From: JBIKWM01 sp044356305
Lineage (GTDB): Bacteria > Bacteroidota > Bacteroidia > UBA10329
Reading direction: 5' to 3'
DNA length: 64,000 nucleotides
Assembly (NCBI GenBank): GCA_044356305.1
Contig: JBIKWM010000011.1
Coordinates: forward strand, 1-64,000
Part shown: one piece after another, positions 8,397-17,628 of the stretch
Layout: each line of letters starts with the position of its first letter
How positions within the stretch are numbered: position 1 is the first letter of the stretch
Notes under the pieces: generated by a model
What the model saw: the letters and a program-made list of their open reading frames with translations, nothing else
Databases searched by the model: none
What the model was told of the DNA's origin: nothing
Program-made: the position numbers and the translations under genes

Positions 8397-9512
8397 TCAC
8401 AGCCCCAGCACCTTGGCGACATGCGCCACGGTATCATCCCAGCTGAACACTGCTCCGCGAACCAGGCCTTTTTCAATGAGTCTGGCACGGAGGGCATCAT
8501 CAGTCTCCATGGTCAATATGGACGATCGAATGGAACGCTCATCCATTGGATCGCACAATAGGGCGGCATCGGCAGCTATCTCGGGCATTGAGGTCACATT
8601 GGACGTGATCACAGGCACCCCTGCCCTGAATGCCTCTACGATGGGCATGCCGAACCCCTCGAATGTGCTGGCATACAGCAATGCAAAAGCCGATGGAACG
8701 ATGCGGTTGAGAGCGTCCTGCGGCACGCGGCCCAGAAAGACCACCCTGTCGGTATTGGTCATGGAGCGGTAGGCGGTCTCCATTTCGGGGGTCCACCAGG
8801 TGCGGTTGCCTGCAAAGACGAGCCTGAGCGGACTGCCGGTTGAGGCCAGATGGGCATCGAATGCCCGGAGCATGCGCACAATGTTCTTGCGCGGATGCAC
8901 GGCCCCGACACATAGCAGGTACGGGTGTCCCTGGGTGTACTGATCGCGCACAGCCTGCACTTCGGTGGCTGAGGCTGGGCTGTAAGCGGTGTTAACCCCG
9001 TTATACGCCACCGAAATGCGGTCCAACGGCACACCGTAGCGCTGATGGATATCGTGCCGCGAGAATTCCGAAACCGTGATCAGATGGTCGGCCCTACGTG
9101 CAAACTGCGGGAACCACTTTTTGAGATAGCGCGTGTGGTGCGCCACGAGGTCCTGCGGGTTGTGCTCAAAGTTGAGGTCGTGCATCACGGCCACCTGCCG
9201 TGCCGTTGCGCTCAGGCTCAGGTAGCCATCGGGGCTGAAGAAAACATCGGCCCTATGGCGTTTCAACGCCCTCGGCACCGACCACTCGAACCAGATGCGC
9301 CACAGCAGAGGGGCGCGGGCCTGCGGGTGCAGCACAACAGGGGTGACATTGGGCGCATAGACGAACTGGGGGTCGTAGGCGCGGTCGAACATGAAGAGGA
9401 ACTCGTGCCGCGGATACGCCAGCACCAGCCTGCGCAGTACCTCGTGCGTGAACCATCCTATGCCTTCGAGCCGCCCGGCCAGCAGCAGGCGCGTATTTAC
9501 GGCCACCTTCAT
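8397..9512 (-). CDS. Glycosyltransferase family 4 (GT-B)
   Basis: 371 residues. An N-terminal acceptor half (MKVAVNTRLLLAGRLEGIGWF) with DVFFSPDGYLSLSA and VAVMHDLNF is followed by the donor half (YLLCVGAVHPRKNIVRML; FAGNRTWW) and the GT4 EX7E region (ASTFEGFGMPIVEAFRAGVPVITSN), with E-G-F-G-M-P-I-V-E visible. It probably transfers a nucleotide-sugar hexose to a surface polysaccharide or LPS core; donor and acceptor are unknown. It is convergent with kdtA (25-bp gap) and divergent from the flippase gene at 9558. Confidence 0.88.
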   Translation of the reverse strand: MKVAVNTRLLLAGRLEGIGWFTHEVLRRLVLAYPRHEFLFMFDRAYDPQFVYAPNVTPVVLHPQARAPLLWRIWFEWSVPRALKRHRADVFFSPDGYLSLSATARQVAVMHDLNFEHNPQDLVAHHTRYLKKWFPQFARRADHLITVSEFSRHDIHQRYGVPLDRISVAYNGVNTAYSPASATEVQAVRDQYTQGHPYLLCVGAVHPRKNIVRMLRAFDAHLASTGSPLRLVFAGNRTWWTPEMETAYRSMTNTDRVVFLGRVPQDALNRIVPSAFALLYASTFEGFGMPIVEAFRAGVPVITSNVTSMPEIAADAALLCDPMDERSIRSSILTMETDDALRARLIEKGLVRGAVFSWDDTVAHVAKVLGL

Positions 9513-9541
9513 ATCGAGGGCGGCAAGTTAGGCCGCGGGCC

Positions 9542-9549
9542 TACTTTTG
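9542..9549 (+). promoter_or_regulatory. -7 box TACTTTTG
   Basis: TAnnTTTG match eight bases before the ATG of the flippase gene at 9558. It rules out the longer upstream frame, which overlaps the divergent glycosyltransferase. Confidence 0.6.
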
Positions 9550-9557
9550 GCGGGCCC

Positions 9558-11009
9558 ATGCAGCAGAAACGCTTCCTGTCCGACCTCTTCTTCCTGCTGT
9601 TTGTCAACCTGCTCGTAAAACCCTTCTGGGTATTCGGTATCGACCGCTCGGTGCAGAACGCGGTCGGCACCGAGGGTTACGGCACCTACTTCGCTCTGCT
9701 CAACCTGAGTATCGTGTTCAACATGGTGCTCGACATGGGCCTCACCAACAGCAACAACCGCGCAGTGGCGCAAGATCATTCGGCCCTGCCACGCCACTTC
9801 ATGCGCATGGTTGTGCTTCGCCTTATTCTGGCCTTGGCATACTGCGTACTCTGTGCCATGGCAGGTTGGGCCATGCATCTGTCCATGGCAGAGATGGGAC
9901 TCCTTTCGCTGCTCTGCATCAATCAGTTCCTTCAGAGCTTCACGCTCTTTCTCCGCAGCAATGTATCGGGGCTGCAACTGTTCCGCACCGATGGCCTGTT
10001 ATCGGTGCTCGACCGCGTACTGCTCATCATCGTTTGCGGCATCATGCTCTGGGGGCCCATGTCACAGCCGTTCAGCATCTGGCACTTCGCCTGGGCACAG
10101 ACAGGGGCCTATGCCCTCACGGCCCTGGTGGCCGCTTTCATTGTCATGCGCAAGGGCCGTCCGTTCAATGGGTTCAGCGGGTTCGGAGATCTGCCCGTGC
10201 TGCTCCGTTCCAGCCTTCCATATGCCACACTCATCCTGCTCATGAGCATCTATGGCCGCATGGATGGGGTTATGCTCAAGGCCCTACACACTGATGGAGA
10301 CAGCCAGGCCGGGGTATATGCCCAGGCCTTCCGCCTGATTGATGCAGCCAACATGATGGCCTATCTCTTCGCGGTGATCCTGTTGCCACTGTTCGCCAAA
10401 ATGCTGGCCGAGCGCACCGATGTGGGCCCCATTGCCCGTGTGTCGCTCAAGATCCTCGCTGTGCCCGCCATGGCCCTGGTGGCCCTTTGCACCGCTGCGG
10501 CCCATGATGTCATGGCATTGCTCTATGATGAGGGCGCGGCCCAGTCGGCACCCGTTCTGCGATTTCTGGCGTGGTCGTTCGTGCCCATTGCGGCCGGATA
10601 TGTTGTCGGTACATTGATCACAGCCAGCGGAAAACTCCGCGAACTCAATGCCATCGCAGCTTTCAGTGTGGTGGCATCGCTTCTGCTCAATGCCATCTTT
10701 ATCCCTACCCACGGTGCCGTTGGGGCGGCCATAACAGCCGTGGTGGTGCAATCTGTATCCATCTTCATGCAGGGCTACGTGGCCCAGTTGCGCTATGGTC
10801 TATTGGGCCATGCTAAGACCTGGCTCCTCCCATTGGCCTATATCCTTTCAGTGCCTGTCATTTCCTATTTTATGGGGATGATGATTGATGTGCCGATCTT
10901 GCGTATGATCCTGCCCCTTGTCACTGCCATTCTATTGGCACCGGCCCTTTTCAATAGAGAGGAGATGAGTCAGTTCTTTGAGCTGATTAAAGACCGCGCC
11001 AACCGATGA
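9558..11009 (+). CDS. Polysaccharide flippase-like membrane protein (MOP/Wzx type)
   Basis: 483 residues with roughly 12-14 hydrophobic segments spread over the whole length and few soluble stretches, as in oligosaccharide flippases of the MATE/MOP superfamily. Features include GTEGYGTYFALLNLSIVFNM near the N-terminus and GAVGAAITAVVVQSVSIFMQ near the C-terminus. Such proteins move lipid-linked sugar units across the inner membrane. The adjacent divergent glycosyltransferase supports a surface glycan role. The 3' end overlaps rsgA by four bases. Confidence 0.8.
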   Translation: MQQKRFLSDLFFLLFVNLLVKPFWVFGIDRSVQNAVGTEGYGTYFALLNLSIVFNMVLDMGLTNSNNRAVAQDHSALPRHFMRMVVLRLILALAYCVLCAMAGWAMHLSMAEMGLLSLLCINQFLQSFTLFLRSNVSGLQLFRTDGLLSVLDRVLLIIVCGIMLWGPMSQPFSIWHFAWAQTGAYALTALVAAFIVMRKGRPFNGFSGFGDLPVLLRSSLPYATLILLMSIYGRMDGVMLKALHTDGDSQAGVYAQAFRLIDAANMMAYLFAVILLPLFAKMLAERTDVGPIARVSLKILAVPAMALVALCTAAAHDVMALLYDEGAAQSAPVLRFLAWSFVPIAAGYVVGTLITASGKLRELNAIAAFSVVASLLLNAIFIPTHGAVGAAITAVVVQSVSIFMQGYVAQLRYGLLGHAKTWLLPLAYILSVPVISYFMGMMIDVPILRMILPLVTAILLAPALFNREEMSQFFELIKDRANR

Positions 11010-11935
11010 ACACGAGCACCGGCATAGTGACCCGTACCACCGGAAGTTGGTGCAATGTGCGCCTTGCCGATGGCCGTGCGGTATCGTGCAGGGTGCGCGG
11101 CCGCCTCAAGGTCAAGGGTTTTCGTGCCACCAATCCGGTGGCCGTGGGCGACCGAGTATCTGTTGACCTGCGCCCCGACACCGAGGGCAATATGAACGTG
11201 ACCGATGTGGCCGACCGGTCCAACTACATCATCCGCAGGTCGGTAAACCTGAGTAAGGAGACGCACATCATTGCTGCTAATCTGGATCTGGCGGCCATAG
11301 TGGCCACAGTGAAGGCCCCGCGCACCAGTCCAGGGTTCATTGACCGTTTCCTCATCACAGCCGAGGCGTACTCCATCCCTGCGCTTATCATCCTGAACAA
11401 GATTGATACGGCCCACCCCGTGCTGGCCCAATTGTATGCCGACACCTACCGTGGCATCGGGTACGAAGTGATGTTCACATCGGCCACCGAAGGCACGGGC
11501 ATCAGGGAGTTGCGTCAGCGGCTGCAGGGCCTCACCACCCTTATCAGCGGCCACAGCGGGTCGGGCAAGAGTTCATTGCTCAATGCGCTCGATCCAGACC
11601 TCGACCTGCGCACTGGCGACCTGAGCGAGGCCCACTCAAAGGGCATGCACACCACCACCTTTGCCGAGATGTTTGAACTGGATGGCACCACTCGGGTGAT
11701 AGACACCCCGGGCATCAAGGAATTCGGGCTGGTGGACATGGATGCGCGCGATGTGAGCCACTATTTCCTCGAGATATTCAATGTGGGTAAGCTGTGCCGT
11801 TTTCCCAACTGTCGTCACATGGGCGAGCCTGGCTGCGCGGTGCCTGCGGCAGTGGAGCAGGGAAACATACCGGAGAGCCGCATGGCCAGTTACCTTAGCA
11901 TCGTGGACGAGCTTAGCACCAGACGCAACTATTGA
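11006..11935 (+). CDS. rsgA: Ribosome small-subunit biogenesis GTPase RsgA
   Basis: 309 residues. Domain order is OB fold (about 1-70), circularly permuted GTPase and zinc finger. The permuted order is visible: G4 (NKID, about 131) precedes G1 (GHSGSGKSSLLNAL, about 182) and G3 (DTPGIKEFG, about 233). The zinc site is CRFPNCRHMGEPGC at about 264-277. RsgA is a late 30S assembly factor whose GTPase is stimulated by the ribosome. It overlaps both neighbours by four bases, so it sits in the middle of a coupled operon. Confidence 0.95.
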   Translation: MNTSTGIVTRTTGSWCNVRLADGRAVSCRVRGRLKVKGFRATNPVAVGDRVSVDLRPDTEGNMNVTDVADRSNYIIRRSVNLSKETHIIAANLDLAAIVATVKAPRTSPGFIDRFLITAEAYSIPALIILNKIDTAHPVLAQLYADTYRGIGYEVMFTSATEGTGIRELRQRLQGLTTLISGHSGSGKSSLLNALDPDLDLRTGDLSEAHSKGMHTTTFAEMFELDGTTRVIDTPGIKEFGLVDMDARDVSHYFLEIFNVGKLCRFPNCRHMGEPGCAVPAAVEQGNIPESRMASYLSIVDELSTRRNY

Positions 11936-12414
11936 CAGTGAAAGAGATAGCCGAGCATATAGCAGGAAACGGTTACGAGGTTCTCGTATCGCTCAGCATC
12001 GCGAATCTTGTGGCCCAGGCCATCAAGATCGTCACAGTGGCCATTAAACGGAAATCGGTGAAATGGACCATTCTGTTCGCCACAGGCGGGATGCCGTCAA
12101 GCCACAGCAGCACGGTCACGGCCATGGCCACCAGCGTAGGCATTATTGACGGATTCAGTTCCACCACCTTCGCCATTGCAGTATGTGCCGCGGTCATTGT
12201 CATGTTCGATGCTGCCGGTGTGAGGCGCAATGCCAGCAAACACGCCAAAGTGCTTAACAGCCTTGTGCAGGAGCTGCTCTCGCCCGATCATTTCATGAGC
12301 CGCGAAAAATTGAAGGAATTCCTTGGCCACACCCCGCTCGAGGTGTTCGCAGGGGCCGGCCTCGGTGTGGCGCTGGCCGTTGCTCTGAATTTCTATCTGG
12401 GCGGATTGATCTGA
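11932..12414 (+). CDS. Divergent PAP2 family membrane protein (DUF212)
   Basis: 160 residues with hydrophobic segments near residues 45-60, 75-95 and 140-158. The motif GGMPSSHSSTVTAMAT is the characteristic PSSHS of the DUF212/YuiD branch of acid phosphatase/vanadium haloperoxidase-like proteins, followed by MFDAAGVRRNASKHAKVLN. Members are presumed membrane phosphatases of unknown substrate. Start is either TTG at 11932 (four-base overlap with rsgA) or GTG at 11938; the sequence does not decide. Confidence 0.82.
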   Translation: MTVKEIAEHIAGNGYEVLVSLSIANLVAQAIKIVTVAIKRKSVKWTILFATGGMPSSHSSTVTAMATSVGIIDGFSSTTFAIAVCAAVIVMFDAAGVRRNASKHAKVLNSLVQELLSPDHFMSREKLKEFLGHTPLEVFAGAGLGVALAVALNFYLGGLI

Positions 12415-12421
12415 TCCGGGA

Positions 12422-13528
12422 TCAGTCAATCAGATTGAAGATCCTGTTCCACCGTATGCGGTCGAACAGGCCGTCACCATCCTTATCGATGCTGAGCCAG
12501 ATGAACACCGCCTTGCCCACGATGTGATCCTCGGGCACAAAGCCCCAGAAACGCGAGTCGGCTGAGTTGTGGCGGTTATCGCCCATCATGAAATAGTAGT
12601 CCATCCTGAAGGTGTACTCAGTGGCCACCTGCCCGTTGATGTAAACAGTTGAGTCGCGCACCTCGAGTTCATTCCCTTCATAAAAGCCAATGGCCCTTCT
12701 GTATAGCGGCAAGGTCTGACTGTTCAACGGTATGGTCATCCCCTTGGCAGGGATAACGAGCGGCCCGAAGTTGTCAACGTTCCATGCGTACTGCGGGTCG
12801 TTCGGGAAAATGTAATCTGCGAACTGCCCTCTGCCTTCAATAAGCGGGGTCACCTCTTCAACAGTCTTAAAGCCCTTGACTTTCTCCATGGCACTTTTTG
12901 TCATGGTCAGTACCCAGTCTGACTGTACCATGGAGCGGCTGCCTTCGGTAATATCGAGTTTGCGCAGGACCTTCGGATTGAATCCGGTACCATCAGTCCG
13001 CACATTGTATTTGAACTGCATCTGTTCGGGCTTATCAGCTTCCTGCCCGTTAATGTAAAGCATACGGTCAACCACCCTCACCGTATCGCCCGGAATGCCC
13101 ACGCAGCGTTTTATATAGTTCTCGCGCTTATCGGCCGGTCTGAAATCCTCCATCGGGTAGTTGAACACCACCACATCGTTGTTCTCAATCTTGCCGAAAC
13201 CCGGCAGACGCATATATGGCAGTTTTATCCACTCCAGATAGGCCGGTGTGTTCAGCGAACCGGGCAGCGTGTGGTGCGCAAAGGGAAATGCGATGGGCGT
13301 ATTGGGTATGCGCGGACCATAGCTCACCTTGCTCACGAACAGAAAATCGCCAATGAGCAGCGATTTCTCCATAGATGAGGTGGGAATGGTGTAGGCCTCA
13401 ATCAGGAATATCCTGATAAGGGTGGCCGCAATGACCGCGAACACAATGGCATCGAACCACTCGCGGGCCGTGCTTTTCTTGACCTTTGGCTGAGCCGGTC
13501 CGTCTTTTTTCCAGAATTGTAGCTTCAT
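12422..13528 (-). CDS. lepB: Signal peptidase I
   Basis: 368 residues. An N-terminal membrane segment (about 26-44) is followed by the catalytic serine in PTSSMEKSL (Ser52) and the catalytic lysine in NYIKRCVGIPGD (Lys140). The C-terminal box MGDNRHNSADSRFWG is present. The insert of about 130 residues between box D and box E makes it longer than the E. coli enzyme, as is usual in Bacteroidota. It removes signal peptides at the outer face of the inner membrane and would process the many secreted proteins in this window. It lies 30 bp downstream of dapB on the same strand. Confidence 0.93.
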   Translation of the reverse strand: MKLQFWKKDGPAQPKVKKSTAREWFDAIVFAVIAATLIRIFLIEAYTIPTSSMEKSLLIGDFLFVSKVSYGPRIPNTPIAFPFAHHTLPGSLNTPAYLEWIKLPYMRLPGFGKIENNDVVVFNYPMEDFRPADKRENYIKRCVGIPGDTVRVVDRMLYINGQEADKPEQMQFKYNVRTDGTGFNPKVLRKLDITEGSRSMVQSDWVLTMTKSAMEKVKGFKTVEEVTPLIEGRGQFADYIFPNDPQYAWNVDNFGPLVIPAKGMTIPLNSQTLPLYRRAIGFYEGNELEVRDSTVYINGQVATEYTFRMDYYFMMGDNRHNSADSRFWGFVPEDHIVGKAVFIWLSIDKDGDGLFDRIRWNRIFNLID

Positions 13529-13545
13529 GATGGCTGTGCGAACGG

Positions 13546-13553
13546 CAAAGGTG
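13546..13553 (-). promoter_or_regulatory. -7 box CACCTTTG for lepB
   Basis: Minus-strand CACCTTTG, the same variant as at 1652, 17 bases before the lepB ATG. It lies in the dapB-lepB gap, so lepB may have its own promoter. Confidence 0.4.
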
Positions 13554-13558
13554 CCGTT

Positions 13559-14314
13559 TCATTTCATCAATCCATGAAATTTAGGGTCGTTTAACATATT
13601 GGTCATGGTGTAGATGCCGGCCCGGTGGTGTTGAATGTATTCGGCAGCCAGCACTGCGCCTATGGCAAAACCCTTGCGGTCATGGGCTGTGTGGATTATC
13701 TCAATGTCATCAGAACCCGAAGAGTATTTCACAGCATGAGTGCCATGCACCTCGCCCTTTCGGTGCGATACGATGCCCAGCTCATAACCCACCTTGGCTG
13801 GCTGGTTCACCCACTTGTCCTTTCGGCCCAAATGGTCAATGATGTCGTTGGCCAGATGGATGGCTGTGCCGCTCGGAGCGTCCACTTTGTGCTGATGGTG
13901 GGTCTCCTCAATGCTCACATCATACTGCTCGTGGTCGTGCATCATGGCAGCCAACCTGCGGTTCAGTTCAAAGAACAGATTGACCCCTAGGCTGAAGTTG
14001 GAGGCATAGAACAGGGTCTTTCCATGTTCATCGCATACCTGGCGTACATGCTCCAACTGATCGAACCACCCGGTGGTGCCCACCACCACTGGCAGATTGG
14101 CATCAAAACACTTGAAAATGTTGTTCATCACGCTGTTAGGCATGCTGAACTCAATCACCACATCGGCATTTTTCTGGTCCGTGTCCCAGTTGTTCCAGTC
14201 CTCTTGACTGTCGTAGCGACACACCACCGAATGGCCGCGTGCCACGGCCACCTGTTCTATCTCCCGGCCCATTTTGCCGTATCCCGAAAGCGCGATCCTC
14301 ATGCTCCTGCTCAT
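13559..14314 (-). CDS. dapB: 4-hydroxy-tetrahydrodipicolinate reductase
   Basis: 251 residues. The Rossmann motif GYGKMG (11-16) binds NAD(P)H; VVGTTGW and YASNFSLGVNLFFEL are conserved; the catalytic and substrate region EETHHQHKVDAPSGTA contains the His-His, Lys and SGT residues of the family. It catalyses the second committed step of lysine and diaminopimelate synthesis. It is shorter than the E. coli enzyme, as usual in Bacteroidota. A second in-frame ATG lies four codons downstream. Confidence 0.95.
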   Translation of the reverse strand: MSRSMRIALSGYGKMGREIEQVAVARGHSVVCRYDSQEDWNNWDTDQKNADVVIEFSMPNSVMNNIFKCFDANLPVVVGTTGWFDQLEHVRQVCDEHGKTLFYASNFSLGVNLFFELNRRLAAMMHDHEQYDVSIEETHHQHKVDAPSGTAIHLANDIIDHLGRKDKWVNQPAKVGYELGIVSHRKGEVHGTHAVKYSSGSDDIEIIHTAHDRKGFAIGAVLAAEYIQHHRAGIYTMTNMLNDPKFHGLMK

Positions 14315-14330
14315 TGATTAGGTCAGGCGC

Positions 14331-14338
14331 CAAATGTA
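14331..14338 (-). promoter_or_regulatory. -7 box TACATTTG for dapB
   Basis: Minus-strand TAnnTTTG match 16 bases before the dapB start codon. Confidence 0.55.
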
Positions 14339-14412
14339 TCGGATCGGGACGGTGCAAAGCACCGGTAGCGCGCACCAAGACACGCCACCTTATCAACAAC
14401 AGGAAAAGCGGG

Positions 14413-15285
14413 TCAGGTAAGGTGGAATCCTTCGCCCTCCTCAGGTGCGATGCTCAGCACAGGTATGCGCGAATGATTCACAATCTGCTGGGCATATGGC
14501 CCCATGAGGAAGCCTGTGAGGTTTGGCTCCTGTTCGGTCATCATCACAATGAGGTCACCTCCTTTGCTCTCACCGAAATTCATGGTCATGGTGGCGAGGT
14601 TGCTACCAATCAGGACGTTCTCGCTGTGCGGAATCCCTTCCTTTTCAAGATAGGCCACAATCTGCTTCACCTTTTTATCAAAGTCAAAGCGCACCTCAGG
14701 TGTATCATCCGTGATCAGGCTGGCAATGTGAATGCTCGAACCGTACATCTTTGCCAAAGAGACCGCAAAACGCACCTTCTGCCGCGATTCAGGGGTCGAA
14801 TCCAATGGCAGAATGATGTGTTTATAATCGGCCGTCTTTGAACTCTCAGGGATAGAGATCACAGGGCAGGGTGACTGTGTGACCACTTTGAATGCGTTGC
14901 TGCCCACAAAGAACTCGGCCCATCCGCGCGACCCATGTGTGCCCATCACAATCAGGTCGGTCTCGAGCTCCTGCGCGGTGCTGACAATCTGATCATAGAT
15001 GCGGCCCGTACCGAGCACAACATCCACTTTGATGTTGTGCTGGGCTGCTATCCGAACAGCATCGCCTTCGAGGCGGTTGCGTACCTCGGCCATCAGGTCG
15101 CCCTCTGGCGTGTGGCCGTTGGCGAAGATGCCGTTGTAGGTGCCGGTCTCAAACACATGTACCAAGGTCAGCCGCGCCCCGTGGCGCTGTGCCAGACCTA
15201 TAGCATGGGTGAGGGCGATATTGGCCGTATCCGAGAAATCGGTCGGCATCATTATCGAGCGGAGATTGAAGGGCTTGAACATCAT
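14413..15285 (-). CDS. Universal stress protein, tandem UspA domains
   Basis: 290 residues forming two Usp domains. The first (about 8-150) starts IMMPTDFSDTANIALTHA and has the ATP-loop-like GTHGSRGWAEFFVGSNAFKVV. The second (about 158-288) starts HIILPLDSTPESRQKV and is more divergent, lacking the classical G-x2-G-x9-G loop. Usp proteins are cytoplasmic nucleotide-binding stress proteins. A paralogue lies 40 bp upstream on the same strand, so the pair is probably one transcript. Confidence 0.9.
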   Translation of the reverse strand: MMFKPFNLRSIMMPTDFSDTANIALTHAIGLAQRHGARLTLVHVFETGTYNGIFANGHTPEGDLMAEVRNRLEGDAVRIAAQHNIKVDVVLGTGRIYDQIVSTAQELETDLIVMGTHGSRGWAEFFVGSNAFKVVTQSPCPVISIPESSKTADYKHIILPLDSTPESRQKVRFAVSLAKMYGSSIHIASLITDDTPEVRFDFDKKVKQIVAYLEKEGIPHSENVLIGSNLATMTMNFGESKGGDLIVMMTEQEPNLTGFLMGPYAQQIVNHSRIPVLSIAPEEGEGFHLT

Positions 15286-15325
15286 GTAGCTACGATGTTA
15301 GTGCTTGTCAAATCTACATCACAAA

Positions 15326-16210
15326 TTAATACGGAACGAAAACCGTGGTGTCTTTTTTCGGTTTCGGGGTGATAGACAGTACCGGAATGTCGCTCGTATT
15401 GATGATCTCTTGAGCGGCCGAGCCGATAAAGAACTCGGTAAAGTCCTCTTCCTGCTGGGTCATGATCATGATCAGGTCGCCCTTGATCTTGGTGGCATAG
15501 TCAAGTATGCTCTCAGCCAGACTGTGCTCGCCTTTTGTATCGCGTATTATCTCGGCAGTGCAATCGACCCCGTGGTCCATCATATACTTCTTGGCCTGAT
15601 CGAGCTGACGGGTGAGGCGGTTGACCACAAATTCATCAGAGGTCTGAAGCACAGAAACGATGCGCACAATGCTTCCGAATTTCTTGGCAAATTCAATGGC
15701 CTGACCCACTTTTTCGCGCGTCTCCTTGGTCAGGTCGAGCGGCAGGACAATGTTCTGGCACCCTTTGCGATGGAGCTTACCCTTAATGGTGATGACAGGG
15801 TGCTTTGACTCGCGCACCACACGCAGGGCATTGGAACCTATGAACTTCTTTTTGAGCCCTACGCTGCCATTGGTGCCCATTACCACAAACGCGACATTGA
15901 GTGCTTCACTAAGGATGGCCACCTGATCGTATATCTTACCGCTTACCACGTGCGGCTCCACCTTAATGCTATGTTTCTCGGCCACCTCATTTACCAAAGC
16001 CTGAAGTTTGCCGTGTACCTTGGTCCTTATCTCAGCACTGTCATCGGCCGAGAATACCTTGTGAAACAGGTCGTCCTCAATCACATTTAGCAGATGGATC
16101 TCTGAGTGGAAAACCTTGCTCAGGTTCACTGCCTGCTCAAGCGCAATGAGCGATTGCTCGCTGTAATCAATTGGTACGAGTATTCTGCTTGGGGTTTGGC
16201 TATTCTCCAT
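15326..16210 (-). CDS. Universal stress protein, tandem UspA domains
   Basis: 294 residues, two Usp domains. Domain 1 (from about 8) begins RILVPIDYSEQSLIALEQA and carries GTNGSVGLKKKFIGSNALRVV; domain 2 begins NIVLPLDLTKETREKV and ends FTEFFIGSAAQEIINTSDIPVLSI. The frame is open to a TTG at 16234, but that TTG lies within a -7 box; the ATG at 16210 is preferred. It is paralogous to the neighbouring gene at 14413-15285. The two proteins share layout but only moderate identity by eye, so the duplication is old. Confidence 0.9.
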   Translation of the reverse strand: MENSQTPSRILVPIDYSEQSLIALEQAVNLSKVFHSEIHLLNVIEDDLFHKVFSADDSAEIRTKVHGKLQALVNEVAEKHSIKVEPHVVSGKIYDQVAILSEALNVAFVVMGTNGSVGLKKKFIGSNALRVVRESKHPVITIKGKLHRKGCQNIVLPLDLTKETREKVGQAIEFAKKFGSIVRIVSVLQTSDEFVVNRLTRQLDQAKKYMMDHGVDCTAEIIRDTKGEHSLAESILDYATKIKGDLIMIMTQQEEDFTEFFIGSAAQEIINTSDIPVLSITPKPKKDTTVFVPY

Positions 16211-16231
16211 AGTTTTGACCGAGATGGGCGG

Positions 16232-16239
16232 CAAAGGTA
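16232..16239 (-). promoter_or_regulatory. -7 box TACCTTTG for the Usp genes
   Basis: Minus-strand exact TAnnTTTG match, 21 bases before the Usp ATG at 16210. It excludes the longer TTG start. Confidence 0.55.
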
Positions 16240-16280
16240 TTCAGGCCGCCCCATGCCCAACCAAGACAAAGATCAGGCCC

Positions 16281-17150
16281 ATGGCTGATATTGCTGAATC
16301 TGAACTGATACTGAACAGGGACGGATCAATCTACCACCTGCGCCTGCGGCCCGAACATGTGGCAGAAACAGTGATCCTTGTTGGCGATCAGGGCCGGGTG
16401 AGGCGCATCTCGCAGCACTTTGATCAGATTGAGTTTGAGGGACAGAACCGTGAGTTTGTGACCCATACCGGCCGTATCGGTGGGAAAAGGATCACGGTGC
16501 TCAGCACGGGCATAGGTACCGATAACATTGACATAGTGCTCAATGAACTGGACGCCCTGGTCAACATTGACCTCAGTACCCGTTCCATCAAAAAGGACAA
16601 AGCTGCCCTTAATCTGATACGGCTGGGCACCAGCGGGTCGTTGCAGCCCGACATCCCGGTCGACAGCACCATCATATCGACCCACGGGGCCGGCCTTGAT
16701 GGCACATTCCAGTACTATGCTGCGGTGAAAGATGTGGTGGATCGGCCCTTACAAGAGGCGCTCAACGCAGCCATCGGCCCCGAACTGGGCATGCCGCATG
16801 CTTACGTTGTGGCGGGAAATGACAGGTTCATTGACATGATCGGAGCAGATATGTACCGTGGAATAACAGCCACTGCAAACGGCTTTTACGGGCCGCAGGG
16901 GCGGGTATTGCGCCTTGCCACGCGCATAGACGACCTCAATGCCCGCCTTGCATCTTTCGGACACGAGGGCCACAGGGTGACCAACTTTGAAATGGAGACC
17001 TCGGCCCTTTATGCGCTGGGAAAGGCATTGGGCCACCGATGCGCAACGGTATGCGCCATCATTGCCAACAGGCAACGCAAGGAATACAGCAAAGACCATG
17101 AGGCCACTGTGGATAGATTGATAAAGACGTTGTTAGACCGCTTGGTCTAA
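16281..17150 (+). CDS. Nucleoside phosphorylase (uridine phosphorylase-like)
   Basis: 290 residues from the ATG at 16281, chosen because the longer frame overlaps the divergent Usp gene. Motifs are VILVGDQGRVRRI (phosphate-loop region), STGIGTDNIDIVLNEL, RLGTSGSLQPDI (the G-T-S/C-G phosphate-binding element) and FEMETSALYALG (Met-Glu ribose contact). This matches NP-I family enzymes that cleave pyrimidine nucleosides with phosphate. Exact base preference cannot be read. It would salvage nucleosides together with the purine nucleoside phosphorylase at 22433. Confidence 0.88.
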   Translation: MADIAESELILNRDGSIYHLRLRPEHVAETVILVGDQGRVRRISQHFDQIEFEGQNREFVTHTGRIGGKRITVLSTGIGTDNIDIVLNELDALVNIDLSTRSIKKDKAALNLIRLGTSGSLQPDIPVDSTIISTHGAGLDGTFQYYAAVKDVVDRPLQEALNAAIGPELGMPHAYVVAGNDRFIDMIGADMYRGITATANGFYGPQGRVLRLATRIDDLNARLASFGHEGHRVTNFEMETSALYALGKALGHRCATVCAIIANRQRKEYSKDHEATVDRLIKTLLDRLV

Positions 17151-17174
17151 TGGCACCGATGTCACAACGTCAAT

Positions 17175-17182
17175 TACTTTCG
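17175..17182 (+). promoter_or_regulatory. -7 box TACTTTCG
   Basis: TAnnTTTG-like box 17 bases before the globin ATG at 17200. Confidence 0.45.
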
Positions 17183-17199
17183 CCATCCTTTCATTGACC

Positions 17200-17616
17200 A
17201 TGCGATATCTGGACGAACAAGAGGTGATCCTGGTGCAGAACAGTCTGCCCCGGTTGCTCATTGACCCGAAGGCGGCAGGAGATGCCTTCTATGCCAATCT
17301 CTTCAGCCTCTATCCAGACCTCAAGCCCCTTTTCAAGGATGCCTCCGAAACGCAGGGCGAGAAACTGATGACCATGCTGGCCTACATCGTATCATGCCTG
17401 GATAATCTGGATGAGCTCGATTCCGTTCTGCAACAGTTGGGCAAGCGCCACAGGGCATATAAGACTGAGGAGGCACACTATCCGGCTGTGCGCGATGCGC
17501 TTATTCTTACGCTCCGAACGGTACACCACGACCATGAAGATCTGGAGGGCATGTTGGCTGCCTGGGGCCATTTCTACGACTTGGTGGCCGAGCGTATGCT
17601 GGCCCCCATGGATTGA
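17200..17616 (+). CDS. Single-domain globin (flavohaemoglobin-like head)
   Basis: 138 residues, the length of a lone globin domain. The region LGKRHRAYKTEEAHYPAV aligns with the F-helix and FG corner of flavohaemoglobins and puts the proximal haem ligand at His84. FYANLFSLYPDLKPLF places a tyrosine (Tyr31) where the B10 tyrosine is expected. No FAD/NAD reductase domain follows, so it is a single-domain haemoglobin for oxygen or nitric oxide chemistry, or a haem sensor. The gene for a membrane SpoIIE-type phosphatase starts 12 bp downstream and is probably co-transcribed. Confidence 0.85.
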   Translation: MRYLDEQEVILVQNSLPRLLIDPKAAGDAFYANLFSLYPDLKPLFKDASETQGEKLMTMLAYIVSCLDNLDELDSVLQQLGKRHRAYKTEEAHYPAVRDALILTLRTVHHDHEDLEGMLAAWGHFYDLVAERMLAPMD

Positions 17617-17628
17617 TCATTTCTACTG